Shown here one piece after another: positions 1 to 10,964 of a stretch of 64,000 nt of DNA (position 1 is the stretch's first letter; each line of letters starts with the position of its first letter). This DNA comes from Phallus indusiatus (lineage: Eukaryota; Basidiomycota; Agaricomycetes; Phallales; Phallaceae), in assembly GCA_027605045.1 (NCBI GenBank), contig JAQFWX010000013.1, positions 682,001 to 746,000 of the forward strand, given 5' to 3'. A model generated the notes under the pieces. It searched no databases. It saw only the letters and a list, made by a program, of their open reading frames with translations, and was not told the DNA's origin. The position numbers were made by a program, and so were the translations under genes.

Positions 1-57
1 TTATTTTTACTTTAAAATACTCTCATTAAGCCGAAGCTAAGAGTAATACATATGTAG

Positions 58-344
58 AATATGTCCTGGTCGTCATTTTGCCGATGACGCACAGTTCAGT
101 ATAATGGCGAATATCTTATATGTATACGACATCCGTGCTTACGACACACCCACGAGACTAGGTCTGTCTGTACGACCCGAGGACTTTAGCTATGGACTGG
201 TTTCGTGAGTCGCAATTTTGGCTTTTAAGAGTTTTCCTCTAATACATCTGATTCAACAGACGTCCAAAGCCGTTCAAGTGCAAGCTTACGCCACGCTCGG
301 AGCAGAAAAAAGCCCTCCTTGAGTATCTAATCAATGCTACATAA
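58..344 (+). CDS. P450-1, cytochrome P450, 3' end only (subgroup A)
   Basis: The last two exons of a cytochrome P450 whose upstream exons lie left of the window. Exon 58-204 opens just after an intron acceptor and encodes the heme-ligand segment R-ICPGRHFAD followed by the C-terminal helices. An intron at 205-259 follows. Exon 260-344 encodes RPKPFKCKLTPRSEQKKALL and ends in TAA. The intron between FGFGRR and ICPGR, the one after the final Ser, and the RPxPFKC tail match every other P450 in this window. The C-terminus (EQKKALL then LIN) is closest to P450-2 and P450-3, so I place it in subgroup A, although it is on the opposite strand. Whether the upstream part is intact cannot be seen. Confidence 0.88.
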
Positions 345-618
345 ATGATAACATACATTTGATAGCTACTATTACTACTAGTAGTTACTGAGAAATAACG
401 AATTGTCCCTGAATTGTCCCCACATGAACACTGTTAGACGGAAAGTAAAAAAAAAGGCATTGGGAGGGGGGGTGTATCTCCCAGCCACAGATTTCACATA
501 GTGTAGCTTTAAAATCATAACTAAAAATTGCCTTCTGATTATGAATCTTTGACACTAGATGCAGCTCGTGATGCGTGACGCGTGACGACTGTGTCACATT
601 TACGTAAAGTAAAGTTTG

Positions 619-894
619 ATGCCCTCCAATACCTCAGCAGCCTTCAAAAAATCTCCGCTAGGCAAGTTGGCAACGGCTTCTACCATAAGCTGCTCAAAAC
701 AGGCCAAGGTATATGGACAATGCATACTTTCATCTTACAAGGATGTTCGAAAGGATATGTGCACTGCCGAATTTGCTCAGTTCAAAGCGTGTTTACAGAC
801 CGCTGTGAGTTGTATTTCACTTCCATTGCAAATTATTACGCATTATAAATTATTGACAATTCTTTCAAACTCACAGCTGAGACGTAAATGGTGA
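619..894 (+). CDS. Small twin-CX9C protein, NDUFAF8-like complex I assembly factor
   Basis: Two exons, 619-804 and 877-894, join in phase across a 72-nt GT-AG intron and give a 67-residue protein. It has two exact CX9C pairs, C-SKQAKVYGQ-C and C-TAEFAQFKA-C, separated by 13 residues, the signature of mitochondrial intermembrane-space proteins folded by the Mia40 relay. The short basic tail LRRKW after the second pair is what I recall for the NDUFAF8 (C17orf89) family, an assembly factor for respiratory complex I. The family name is inference; the twin CX9C pattern is directly visible. The start is the first ATG in frame. The gene ends 55 bp before the convergent DUF1746 gene. Confidence 0.72.
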   Translation: MPSNTSAAFKKSPLGKLATASTISCSKQAKVYGQCILSSYKDVRKDMCTAEFAQFKACLQTAVSCISLPLQIITHYKLLTILSNSQLRRKW

Positions 895-949
895 AATAAA
901 GAAAGAGAGAAAGCCAAAAGGGTGATGATGATAGAAATGCATATGTAAT

Positions 950-1893
950 TTACGATGTGTCAAAGCTTCCCGGAACGGGTGTGGTGGGTTCATTGTCTGC
1001 GTGATCGGATTCAGGTCGTGGATTTGACTCGGTGGTAGTGGGCGCTCTGCGATGAAAGAATAAAGCTGGGAAGAGGAGTCTAAGGGGTATTCTGCCTGCA
1101 GACAAGGCTCGGGTTGTGTTTGGCAAGGGGAGATCACTGGATTGGCGTGGTATTACAGGTGGTGGGTCGCGGATGCGGCGCATTGTTGGCCGGAACCTTA
1201 GGTGTAGTACGAGTTGCTGTATGTCGGTTTTAGGGGACGACGTGTCATCATCTAAAGTCGTCAAACATTGTCAGCATTCAAAGAAACATGACTCTGCTCG
1301 GTAGATGAAGATTCTCACCCGCAATTTGAATGACTGGAACAAGCGGATCTTGGGCTGATTGTAATGCATTGGCGAGTGATGTCTCGTAGCTTATACACAG
1401 TACGGCAAATTGGAAGAATATTATGAGAAAATCTAGCATCAAAAGTTGCGTTCTTGATGTTAAATTTGCTGAAAAGAAAAGGCGGACGTGGACCTTAGCT
1501 CATGCGTTATGAGATAGATCTACACACAAACCTGTCCCAATGAAATCTAAAACTATTCCTCGATAAATGGTACTCTCCGATGTCCGATACACGGCATGGG
1601 TAAAGAGGCTGCTGACATTGGCACAGAAGAGAATGATAACCCAAAATCTTAAACTTCGTTCTGGATCAATTTCCCGTGGTCTAAGAATCTGAAATTGTGC
1701 GATAACGCGGGCTAACAGTTGCAACAACGAAGGCGAAGACAAGAACGACAGAACAAACAGGTGGTATAGTAGTCGATTGAGCTGTGGGATGAAAAATAAA
1801 AGTATATGGAGTTAGTGCAAATGTCACACCTGGAGAAAGAAAATATCACTGAACAGAATGCATAATGTGCAATCGTTGAGCATATTGGCGCAT
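950..1893 (-). CDS. DUF1746 family protein (Dsc4-like, Golgi Dsc E3 ligase complex)
   Basis: A four-exon minus-strand gene that no single reading frame shows: 1855-1893, 1532-1781, 1319-1468 and 950-1251, with all phases consistent, giving about 246 aa. The N-terminal half has hydrophobic stretches (LLYHLFVLSFLSSPSLLQLL, then RSLRFWVIILF) followed by a GIVLDFIGT segment. Exon 3 carries LLMLDFLIIFFQFAVLCISYE, a DUF1746 hallmark as I remember the family. The tail is polar and Pro/Arg-rich. In fission yeast DUF1746 includes Dsc4, a membrane subunit of the Dsc ubiquitin ligase that activates sterol-responsive SREBP; that role is family knowledge, not read here. The first exon encodes only 13 residues and its donor (GTTCAG) is weak, so the exact start is uncertain. 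Confidence 0.68.
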
Positions 1894-2234
1894 AATCGCA
1901 TGACGACGCCGTGTCCGACTTCGTCAACGCAGTGGCAGGGTGCGGAGTCCGAAACCGTTTCTCGTGTGACTCAAATGTGCAACGTGTGCACTCAGCCACT
2001 AGTATGGGGTTCGATTTTCTCTCGCAAATTAATTGAAGAACAGTGTCGGTATCTCCGAGTCTCAGCTATCAGTTCGCGTTACTTTTATTTAAAGTACTCT
2101 TTACAAAAAAGGTTCTACGAATGATAGCTGCTCAAGGGACAAGCCTCGATGAACTACGTGATCCTGATTCGTCCGACAATTTCAGCGTGCCCAAGGCCTC
2201 GTCACAAGATGAATGATGGCTATCTTAATAATTC

Positions 2235-4401
2235 TCATTTAACGTTGATCAAATGCTTGAGCAGGGCCTTTTTCTGCTCAGAGCGTGGCTTGAACTCGCA
2301 CTTGAACGGCTTCGGACGCCTAAATTCCATTATTCTTATTACGGTTATCTGAAATGTCCCGATGTGACTCACGAAATCAATCCAGAATCAAAATCTTCAG
2401 GCTGTGCACTTGGCGGATCGGATCCTGTGGGTGTGTCGCAAGGACTGATGTCGAACATATACAAGATATGCGCTATTAAACTGAACAACAAGCTATCAGC
2501 GAAATGCCGACCAGGACATATCCTATTGATAGTTAGTTTTAGACTTTCCACGGCTCGGGGGAGGTATACAAAAAGGGCTCACCTCCGGCCAAAACCAAAT
2601 TCTAATTCTGGAAATACGGCACCGGGTCTTAAAAATCTTTCAGGTCTGAAGCTTTCAACATCATCCCCATATATGGACGTGGATTTCGAAAGTGCCCTTG
2701 ATACAATTCCAGAAGGTGGTGTGGTTAGTTTAAGTTGAACAATAACACTTACCACCCGTTTCCTATCACAATAGTGCCCTTCGGTATAAAGTATTCTCCA
2801 AATATGTCATCTTCTCTGAGCATATGGGGAAAACCAAGAGGCGCGATTGGATGCCAACGCAAAACTTCTTTGCACAAAGCCTCAGTGTAGGGAAGATTTT
2901 TCCGATCCTTCATTGAGGGTAAAGTACTCTCCCCGAGAACTTTATCTAACTCTTCTTGGGCCTTTTTCTGGGCCTCTGGATGTAGAAGCATAGTGAAGAA
3001 AAACATCAGCATTCCTGACTCTGTCTAATGCATTCAAGATGGATAGGATTCTATTGAGATAATGAACAGGACCTACTGTGTCAATGGCAGTTGCATAAAT
3101 TACCGTCCCTAGAGCTTGGATGTTCATTTCTTCTTCGGCCGTCATAGAATACTTCGTAGGGTCCAGCTCTTCGAGAATAGTTCTCATTATTGAAGGTGCT
3201 GCGTTACCTAATCTCTAATAAAAGTTTTTTAAACAAAATCCACCCGATAAAATGATAAGAGCACATACGAGACCATCTTTGACAGCGGAAAATGGAACGG
3301 ACATCATCTCGTTGAATGCTGCTTGAAGGGTCTTGGCTTTGTGCTTGAAACCCGCACCGGGAGCCCAAGCTGGAATGTATTGCACTAGTTTGTTTAGATG
3401 ATGCTTTTGGGAGACGGATGAGTTCGACGTACTCATTGGGACAAAATCGACTAAGACCGCTCCCAGAGACGCGACGTCCTCCAAAAGTTTCAGCAAATGT
3501 TCCGCTACCTCCATATAAGGGTCATTTTCGGGAAGGCTCTTCAGACCGTAAGTGACCTTAAAACAATGACGTCAGTACTGTAACCGGATAATATAAAATT
3601 CTTACATCCATGATCATAGATCCGACGACATGCCTATTGTGATCGGTGAATCTGCCTGGGCTTTGATAAAGACGACATAATAGATCTCTGACACCCAAAT
3701 AACGTGAGTTAAAAAAGACAGACATACTTGAGAGATTGATAACACAAACTTGGCATGTATCTCAACTGATCCTTGATATTCTTCCATCGAGGACTTGGCC
3801 AAAAATCTGTTGAAAATTGAACGTTGGTATCTCCACCTTTCGTTGGGTTGCATTACACCAGAATGCCAGTCAATGCCCGCTCTATTGGGTTAGAAGAGCT
3901 TCAGCAATTTCACCAACATTGCAAGGTAAAATAAAAGAGTCGGCGTACAGCTTAACCAGCATTGTTGACTGGAACCTGTCGGAATATAAACCTCCTCGGC
4001 GTTCAAACAATTCGACAGACATTTCATATGAATTTACGAAGAGGATGGAGGTGCCGGCAATGTTCAAGTACGTCAGATCGCCTGTGTTGGATTTGAGAAT
4101 TTTGATAAGGGAAATTAATCATGAACACCAACCGTACAACTCGGGCCATTCACGACAAACGCGTTCTTGATTCTTAGTAGGAATATCAAACAAATTCCCA
4201 ATCAAAAAGTGTCCTTGAGGACCGGGAGGGAGTTTGTATCCTAAAGCGACCCACTGGTCAGTAAGCTCATGATGCGTAAATTGAGGGATATTAATTGCCA
4301 TTTGGAATACGTGTTCTTCGTTGGAGCCAATACAAAAAGAAGACCGCGAAAAGGTATATTGCGCAAGCTTTCGCAAGCTCCGTGGCAATAAGCATAATCA
4401 T
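2235..4401 (-). CDS. P450-2, cytochrome P450 monooxygenase (subgroup A)
   Basis: A complete 12-exon P450 gene with stop TGA at 2235-2237. The N-terminus (MIMLIATELAKACAIYLF) is a membrane anchor followed by YWLQRRTRIPNG and the hinge GYKLPPGP. Later motifs in order are: I helix ATAIDT-TES (split by an intron), EVLRWHP (ExxR), FKPERFL and FGFGRR-ICPGRHFAD with the heme-ligand cysteine. I saw no frameshift or stop in any exon. Intron 1 starts with GC, not GT (AATG|GCAATT), a donor class shared with its duplicate P450-3. The start is ambiguous between 4401 and 4395 (two in-frame ATGs), and an in-frame ATG farther upstream exists at 4488. It is divergent from the HNH gene, with only 290 bp between the two starts. 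Confidence 0.9.
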
Positions 4402-4416
4402 ATGGGGAATGGCAAT

Positions 4417-4434
4417 ACTATCACTAGTGATAGT
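4417..4434. repeat. Perfect 18-bp palindrome in the P450-2/HNH divergent promoter
   Basis: ACTATCACTAGTGATAGT reads the same on both strands. It lies 16 bp upstream of the P450-2 start. A dimeric transcription-factor site is possible but unproven. Confidence 0.85.
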
Positions 4435-4507
4435 GTTGTCGGACGCAAACACGCAAACAAAAACAAACGTAATCAATTCTGCGTCCAATCAGGCCGCAGG
4501 ACTATCT

Positions 4508-4631
4508 ACGCGTAATGTCACTCTCGAACTTCGAGAGTGACATTAAAGAATCTACTGACAGGGTCCCTAGTCCCTATGATGTGACCGGCTTGCGTATGTC
4601 ATATTCGGACACGTAACGCGTCCTTACGCGT
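4508..4631. promoter_or_regulatory. Three ACGCGT (MCB-like) motifs upstream of the HNH gene
   Basis: ACGCGT occurs at 4508-4513, 4616-4621 and 4626-4631; the last two are exactly 10 bp apart and end about 60 bp before the likely start at 4690. ACGCGT is the MluI cell-cycle box bound by MBF in yeasts. Function in this fungus is inference. Confidence 0.4.
4513..4545. repeat. 33-bp inverted repeat (16-bp arms, 1-bp centre) in the divergent promoter
   Basis: The left arm TAATGTCACTCTCGAA at 4513-4528 is the exact reverse complement of the right arm at 4530-4545, with one C between. Such perfection is unusual in this AT-rich intergenic sequence. It sits 111 bp upstream of the P450-2 start and 145 bp upstream of the HNH gene start. 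It is absent from the equivalent place upstream of P450-3. Confidence 0.92.
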
Positions 4632-4689
4632 CTCTCTCTGTGCTCGTCAACTACTGTCGTTGAGAACACACTGCACAACGACGACACCG

Positions 4690-6251
4690 ATGGAGGGCCC
4701 AGAAACGCACCTGAACCGTGCCGCCATCTCTTCCTCCTCCGATGACAACGATGATCGCGATGACGACTACAGCCCTCAGCCAGGCTCTATCAATGCAACT
4801 CCCCGCGCAAGACACCTCTACGGGTCTTCCATCGTCTCTGAGCAAAAAGACAAAGCTGCTCTCGCTGATCCAAACGATGGGAAATGCCTGCTTACTCTTC
4901 AGTCTACCACAGTCCAGGCGTGCCACCTTGTCCCAAAGTGTCTACGCGGGTCGAAAGTTAGCCATTTCGTTATGTCAATATCAATATCATTGTGTTTATT
5001 CATTTCGTACCCAGTTAGAGTCTTTAGAATGGTGGTGGGGCTTGCCTTATAACTCTTTCCATGTGGACACCCATAAAAACATCGTATTTCGTGCGTATTT
5101 TCGATATAATCATCACTACCTCCTCAATCTGGCGAACAGTTCGAGCAGATCTCCATATCCACTTTGACAGTAATCGCTGGATGCTGGTGCCTGATCTGGC
5201 TACTATTGACTTAATCGTAGAGATGGTGCAGAAGAAAAGAGAGAAACATCGAAAACCCCTAGTGCGTTTGTCTTAGTTTCTATTTACATATTGTTTGTTG
5301 ATAACCAGCTCTTTGTACCAGGAATATGCCACAACACAATTCTCCTACCGCCTTATCCCCCTCCTGCCGATGGAGGAGGTTACGATCACTCGTATAATTC
5401 ATTCAGCTACCGACCCAAACTTACTTCAATTCAGTCATCACCGATATCCATTCACGAATCTCGGTCCCCTCACGAGCCACGCACATCCTCATTTTGCACT
5501 TTACAATGCTGGTGCAAAGATACCTCCCTCGACCTTTTATCCTGCGGATATGCTGGAAATCTTCAGGCAATGCATGCAAATCGCAACGACGGAAGAAGCA
5601 AAGAAATATGTAACCAAAATCAACAATTTGTACTCGTTATGGACCAGCAATGCGCTACCCACTTTCAAACAAGGTTATTATGAGTCACATTCTGGAGGCG
5701 GAGCTTCTGGTCGCGAGGGAAGTGACCCTAGCTACTCGGACCGACACACCCGATCGTCAACCTCTTTCCATGCGGGAGGTAGTCACAGCAATACTCGTTC
5801 CGGTCAATTAAACACGCAACCCAACTTTGGCGGCCATCACTTCGCTTCATTGCAGTACACCGACATCCCTGACCTTGAAAAACACAAAATGGATGAGGGT
5901 GATAACTCCATAGAGTCTGACAACGAGGATGACCTGTTGCACGATATTACTGCAAGTAAGAAGTTTGTATCGGCTTGGTGGAAACAAACTTCTGAAATCG
6001 TTACCTGCAACGGAGGATGGGATGCTGCCGTTTGCAATGATGACCAGATTGGATTGTACGTCAAGGAGCACCCACGTTCGCCTAGCCAGGGATGGCATCC
6101 GACATGGATGAGACGTGGTTTGGCAGACTCTCATAAACCGCCTCCTGATACTAGCAAATTTTCAAGCAACGATTGGTGTCTAAGGGACTTTTTCATCCGT
6201 CTACCAGATCCTGACAATGATAACATCAAGAACAATAAAGTCTATGAATGA
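4690..6251 (+). CDS. HNH-nuclease-like domain protein (fungal type)
   Basis: Four exons, 4690-4956, 5015-5090, 5140-5261 and 5322-6251, all in phase, give a 464-residue protein. After an acidic Ser/Asp-rich N-terminus comes the nuclease-like core: CLLT, then ACHLVPKCL (first His), LEWWWGLPYNSF, then DTHKNIVFLRADLHIHFD with the Asn and final His of the H-N-H set. This layout is the HNH_2-type domain common as multi-copy proteins of unknown role in basidiomycetes. The C-terminal half after about residue 200 is low-complexity, Ser/His-rich and acidic, with no domain I recognise. An alternative start at 4660 adds 10 residues. It sits between two near-identical P450 copies. Whether it is an active nuclease is not known. 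Confidence 0.8.
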
Positions 6252-6740
6252 ATACAGAAAAAGGTGACATTCGTCATCAATTCATTTATGCAGCAGCTTT
6301 AGCCTCAATCTGTTGGATGCACTAGGCTTGCTGCACATTTTTTCATGCAGCAAAATCGAGGTTCTGGTTGCCTAACAAATTGGCAGCTTGAAAAACGCGT
6401 ACTTCCCCCGTCAATCGCTCGAGGTTATCAAACGATTGAGCCACGGTCCACCTGTCAACAAGGACTGTGTCATCGTCGGTATGTGAACTAATCTCACCCT
6501 GAGACTTATGCTGTCGGATTGGGTATTGATATTTGACCTTTGTGCAAAGGGGCTACGAACTGTGTGGTACATAGTAGCACTCAGCAAACAAATTCGGACG
6601 AAAGAGGGGTTCAATTTTTATATCAACATTTACTTAAAAATACTCTTTACAAGTTATTCCAATAACAGCTGAGGGAAGAAAAGAACTACATGGTACTGAA
6701 TCAATATAATTGCAGCATGAAGGTGAATAGTAATTAATTC
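6252..6740. other. Intergenic, downstream of both the HNH gene and P450-3
   Basis: About 490 bp between convergent genes. From about 6610 it is homologous to the sequence downstream of P450-2 (2080-2230) and forms the left edge of duplicated copy 2. I see no gene. Confidence 0.5.
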
Positions 6741-9090
6741 TTATTTAACGTTGATCAAATGCTCGAGCAGGGCCTTCTTCTGCTCCGAGCGTGGTTTAAA
6801 CTCGCACTTGAATGGCTTCGGACGCCTAAATTCCAATATCTTTATTAGAGATATCATTTGAAATGTCCCGATGGTGACTCACGATACCAATCCTGAATCA
6901 AAACCTTCAGGCTGTGCACTTGGCAGATCGGGTCCTGTGGATGTGTCGCAAGGACTGATGTCAAACATATACAAGGTATGCGCTATTAGACTGAACAACA
7001 GGTTATCGGCGAAATGCCGACCAGGACATATCCTATTTATAGTGTCATACTTTCAACAGCTTGAGGGAAGTATACAGAGAGGGCTTACCTCCGGCCAAAA
7101 CCAAATTCTAATTCTGGAAATACGACACCGGGTCTCAAAAACCTCTCAGGTTTGAAGCTTTCAACATCATCGCCGTAAATCGACGTGGAGTTCAAAAGTG
7201 CCCTTGGTACACTTCGAGAAGGTGGTGTGGATAGTTAAATAACAACTTACCACCCGTTTCCTATTACAATAGTACCCTTCGGTATAAAGTATTCCCCAAC
7301 TATGTCGTCTTCTCTGAGCATATGGGGAAAACCAAGAGGCGTGACTGGATGCCAACGCAAAACTTCCTTGTACAAAGCCTCAGTGTAGGGAAGATTTTTC
7401 CGATCCTTCATTGAGGGTAAAGTACTCTCCCCGAGAACTTTATCCAACTCTTCTTGGGCCTTTTTCTGAGCCTCTGGATGTAGAAGCATAGCGAGGAAGA
7501 ACGTCAACATTGTTATCTCTGTCTGACTTCAAGATGAACAGGTTTCTGTAGGGATAATGGACAAGACCTACTGTGTCAATAGCGGTTCCATAAATTACCG
7601 CCCCTAGAGCTTTGATGCTCATTTCTTCTTCGGCCGTCATAGAAGGCTTCGTAGTAGAGTCCAGCTCTTCGAGAATGGTTCTCATTATTGAATTAGGTGC
7701 TGCGTTACCCGATTTCTAAAAATCCTTCTGAACAAATAATCCAATGATGAAAATGATAAAAACACATACGAGATCATCTTTCACGGCAGAGAATGGAACA
7801 GAAATCATCTCGTTACATGCTGCTTTGACTGTCTGGGCTTTGCGCTTGAAACCCGCACCGGGCACCCAAGCTGGAATGTATTGCACTACTTTGTTTAGAT
7901 GATGCTTCTGAACGACAACAAGTTCGACGTACTTATTGGGAAGAAATCGACCAAGGCCGCTCCCAGAGTCGCGACGTCTTCAAAAAGGTTCAATGTATGT
8001 TCTGCTATCTCTATATAAGGATCATTCTCGGGAAGGCTCTTCAGACCGTAAGTGACCTTGAAACAAAATTACATGACGTCAGTACTGTAACCGGATAATA
8101 TGAGATTCTTACATCCATGATCATAGATCCAACGACATGCCTAGCGTGATCGGTGAATTTGCCTGGGCTTTGATAAAGACGACATAACAGATCTCTGACA
8201 TCCAAACAACCAGAGTTCAGAAAGACAGACATATTTAAAAGGCTAATAACACAAACTTGGCATGTATCTCGACTGATCCTTGATATTCTTCCATCGAAGA
8301 CTTGGCCAAAAATCTGTTGAAAATCGAACGTTGGTATCTCCACCTTGAGTCGTTGGGCTGCATCATTGCGGTATGCCAGTCAAAGCTTACTCTTTTGGGT
8401 TAATATAGCATCAGCAATTCCATCCACATTTCAAGGTAATTTAGCGTACAGCTTGACTAGCATTGTTGACTGGAACCTGTCGGAATATAATCCTCCTCGG
8501 CGTTCAAACAATTCGACAGCCGTTTCATATGAATTTACGAAGAGGAGGGAGGTACCGGCAATGTTCAAGTATGTCAGATCGCCTGCATTAAATTTGAGAA
8601 TCTTGGTAGAAAAAATTGACCACAAATACCAACCATATAACTCGGGCCATTCACGGCAAACACGTTCTTGATTCTTAGTAGGAATGTCAAACAAATTCCC
8701 AATCAAAAACCGTCTTCGAGGCCCGGGAGGAAGTTTGCATCCTAAAGCGACTGGTCAATAAGCTTACGATACGTAATTTGAGAGATATTAATTGCCTTTT
8801 GGAATACGTGTTCTTTGTTGGAGCCAATACAGAAAGAAGGTCGCGAGAATGTATATTGCGCAAGCTTTCGCGAGCTCCGTAGCAATACCCATTAGTAATG
8901 TTGGGAGATAGGTGGGGATAAGAATACTATTCAACTCTTCGCCTTTTCAATACCTTCGTTGGTTTTGCGCCCAATTAGGAGCCATCTCCCACATTGGCGA
9001 AGCTTAGGGCAAATTTAATGAATGATGATTAATGATTTTTGATTCCATTTGCCAAAAGAGTCCACTGACAGGGGTCCTGGTTCCTGCCGG
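6610..9090. repeat. Duplicated segment, copy 2 (carries P450-3)
   Basis: Partner of 2080-4575 in the same orientation. The HNH gene lies between the two copies and is not duplicated in this window. The copies differ by many substitutions and small indels, including in the promoter, where copy 2 lacks the 33-bp inverted repeat. Confidence 0.75.
6741..8892 (-). CDS. P450-3, cytochrome P450 monooxygenase (subgroup A)
   Basis: A duplicate of P450-2 with the same 12-exon structure; stop TAA at 6741-6743 and start MGIATELAKACAIYILATF at 8892. The motifs are intact: hinge LPPGPRRRFLIGN, AIDT-TEITMLTFFLAM in the I helix, EVLRWHPVTP, FKPERFLRPG and FGFGRR-ICPGRHFAD. Differences from P450-2 include an in-frame codon gain after the MQPN motif (NDSRW versus NERW) and GCKLPPGP where all others have GY[KRQ]LPPGP. 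The intron-1 donor is GC (AAAG|GCAATT). All exon phases are consistent, so it is probably functional. Closest relatives here are P450-2 and P450-1. Confidence 0.9.
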
Positions 9091-10964
9091 TTTACTTTTT
9101 TTCCATGTTTTATCAAACATACGTCGCGCCTTCAAGCACCTATCGACCCACTAGCGTCGTTCCGCAGAAGCCGACTTCGCTGGCTCGAATATTTGCAAAA
9201 GTAATCTTTTGTTACACATTTACAGTGCTAGTCGGGTGTCGTGGACAGAACAACGTTCGATATCTAGGCATTCTAGGCATCGTCCCCTGTCAAGAATGGT
9301 CTGGGCTGCGGACTCGGAATCTGGCACTATCAACAATACGATATCTTTCGGAATAACGGCCCCATGACGTTGGCCTACAATCAATCTCAGTTGAGATAGT
9401 AGAAGTGCCGGTCAACGCAACACTTTACTAGTAGACTGGAAACCTTCCTAAAGGAATTGAGTCGCGAAATTCCGGTAAATAGTGGATACATTTACATTAC
9501 CAAAGTCAATATCATAGTTTCTGTCCTTGACTCATAATCCCTTATGTGCAGTATGCTGTCCAAGCGGGATAATTCCAGTTATGAGAGCAACCAATATCGA
9601 AAGTACCAAACCCGCAACTGCGAACGAGAAGATTCCGAGTTTATATAGTGAGTTAATTAGTTGCATGGGGCCTGAGTATGAGGGATAAAACACGATCTTC
9701 CGGAGACCGGTTGAGGTGGAAAATGTAAACCAAACTTCGTAATACACAGTATATACCAGCATATAGAGATCAAATAAGGAACTGGCTTTCATCGTTTCCG
9801 GTTATCACTTTGTAATCGTTGGTCTTAGTATACGATGTTGGAAAAACCTTAAAGCTACATACCTTCGGAAGGGAAGCTCGGCACTATACAATTTCGTTTA
9901 GATTAGGTATGCAAAGATGTGTACTAGTGGATCCGAAAGATAAGGGCAACATACTACTGCTCCTTAAGGTTAATTTGCTGGAAGCAGAAGGTGCCAGATA
10001 TTAAAAACCCTTTATGAGCGTCAACACTTCATTCGACGATTGATAGCCTCTAGAGGACAGATCATTCATAGAAGGTCATGTTAGGCATGATGGTCAAGGC
10101 AATTTAACACAGGACGTACGCGTTAGAGGAGAACATTGATGTTGTTCCAGCGTGTATTATCCATGAAAACAGTTTCTCTTTTCGATGTATGGTTTTGGCA
10201 TCAAACGGATTATTTAAAAATTTCCTGGCTGATCTAGACCGATCCGGTGCCTCAGCAACGTTACTTTACCGAATCGTTGCAGGCTCTGCGTAAGCCTTTG
10301 GCGAGCCGGCACTGCGACGTTTCCTAACTTTTGCACTCCCCTTGTTCACGACAGGCAGAGAGCGACATCGACAGCAACAAGACGCGTAGGCAATACCTAT
10401 TCAGCCACAACCGAACCCAATTAAAATCGGAAGTTGCTTAGGCTAATCGACTCGCTAATCGACCTATGCCGATGATGGAATAATGTTTCGGATGTTCCAC
10501 GTGTGTGTGCGTGCAGTGAAATACTCTTCTTGTTCTTCATTTAATGAGTTTCGCCTTCTTGCAGGCCTGTCATGGTTGTCGTCATATGTCCGGATTGAAT
10601 TTTCATAATTTGGTCACAGTAGTAGTGCCTGGCTCGCAAAACACCTGGTGACCAGCGGCCAATGGTAGGTGATCGATTATCGTCATTATTTTGTTCCGAT
10701 TATCATATCCGTTTTGTGTATTTGGGTTGCTCATCCTGCTGATACAGGTCTACCTTGCCGTATCTAAATCTAGTAATTTTCTCAGGACATCGGTTCTGTT
10801 GTATCATCGATATGTCCTCAACCTGAATTTAATTCATTACGCAGTGTATTCGTATGTCTGAGACTGCAAATCATTTTCGGGATGATGTGCTTGCCCGGTT
10901 AGATGTTTTCTCGTCCTAACATATAAAATATCACGCACTATTCTCACAAACCAATACTATTGAA
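8893..10964. other. 2.1-kb intergenic stretch
   Basis: The first 200 bp are the P450-3 promoter side of the duplicated segment. An 86-codon minus-strand ORF at 9532-9792 encodes hydrophobic segments (GIFSFAVAGLVLSILVALIT), but I recognise no family and no flanking exons, so I do not call it. A TATA-like ATATAAAATA at 10921-10930 precedes the methyltransferase gene. Confidence 0.4.

Larger units (their letters stand above)
2080..4575. repeat. Duplicated segment, copy 1 (carries P450-2)
   Basis: This stretch and 6610-9090 are similar along their length and in the same orientation. Homology includes the whole P450 gene, the downstream sequence (a shared ACTCTTTACAA block near 2096 and 6640) and the upstream flank, which ends in a shared CTACTGACAGGG-type block near 4553 and 9060. 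Boundaries were judged by eye and are good to roughly 50 bp. Confidence 0.75.

Noticed and set aside
9532..9792. 86-codon minus-strand ORF with hydrophobic segments
   Set aside because: Could be one exon of a membrane protein gene, but no neighbouring exon extends it and I recognise no family.
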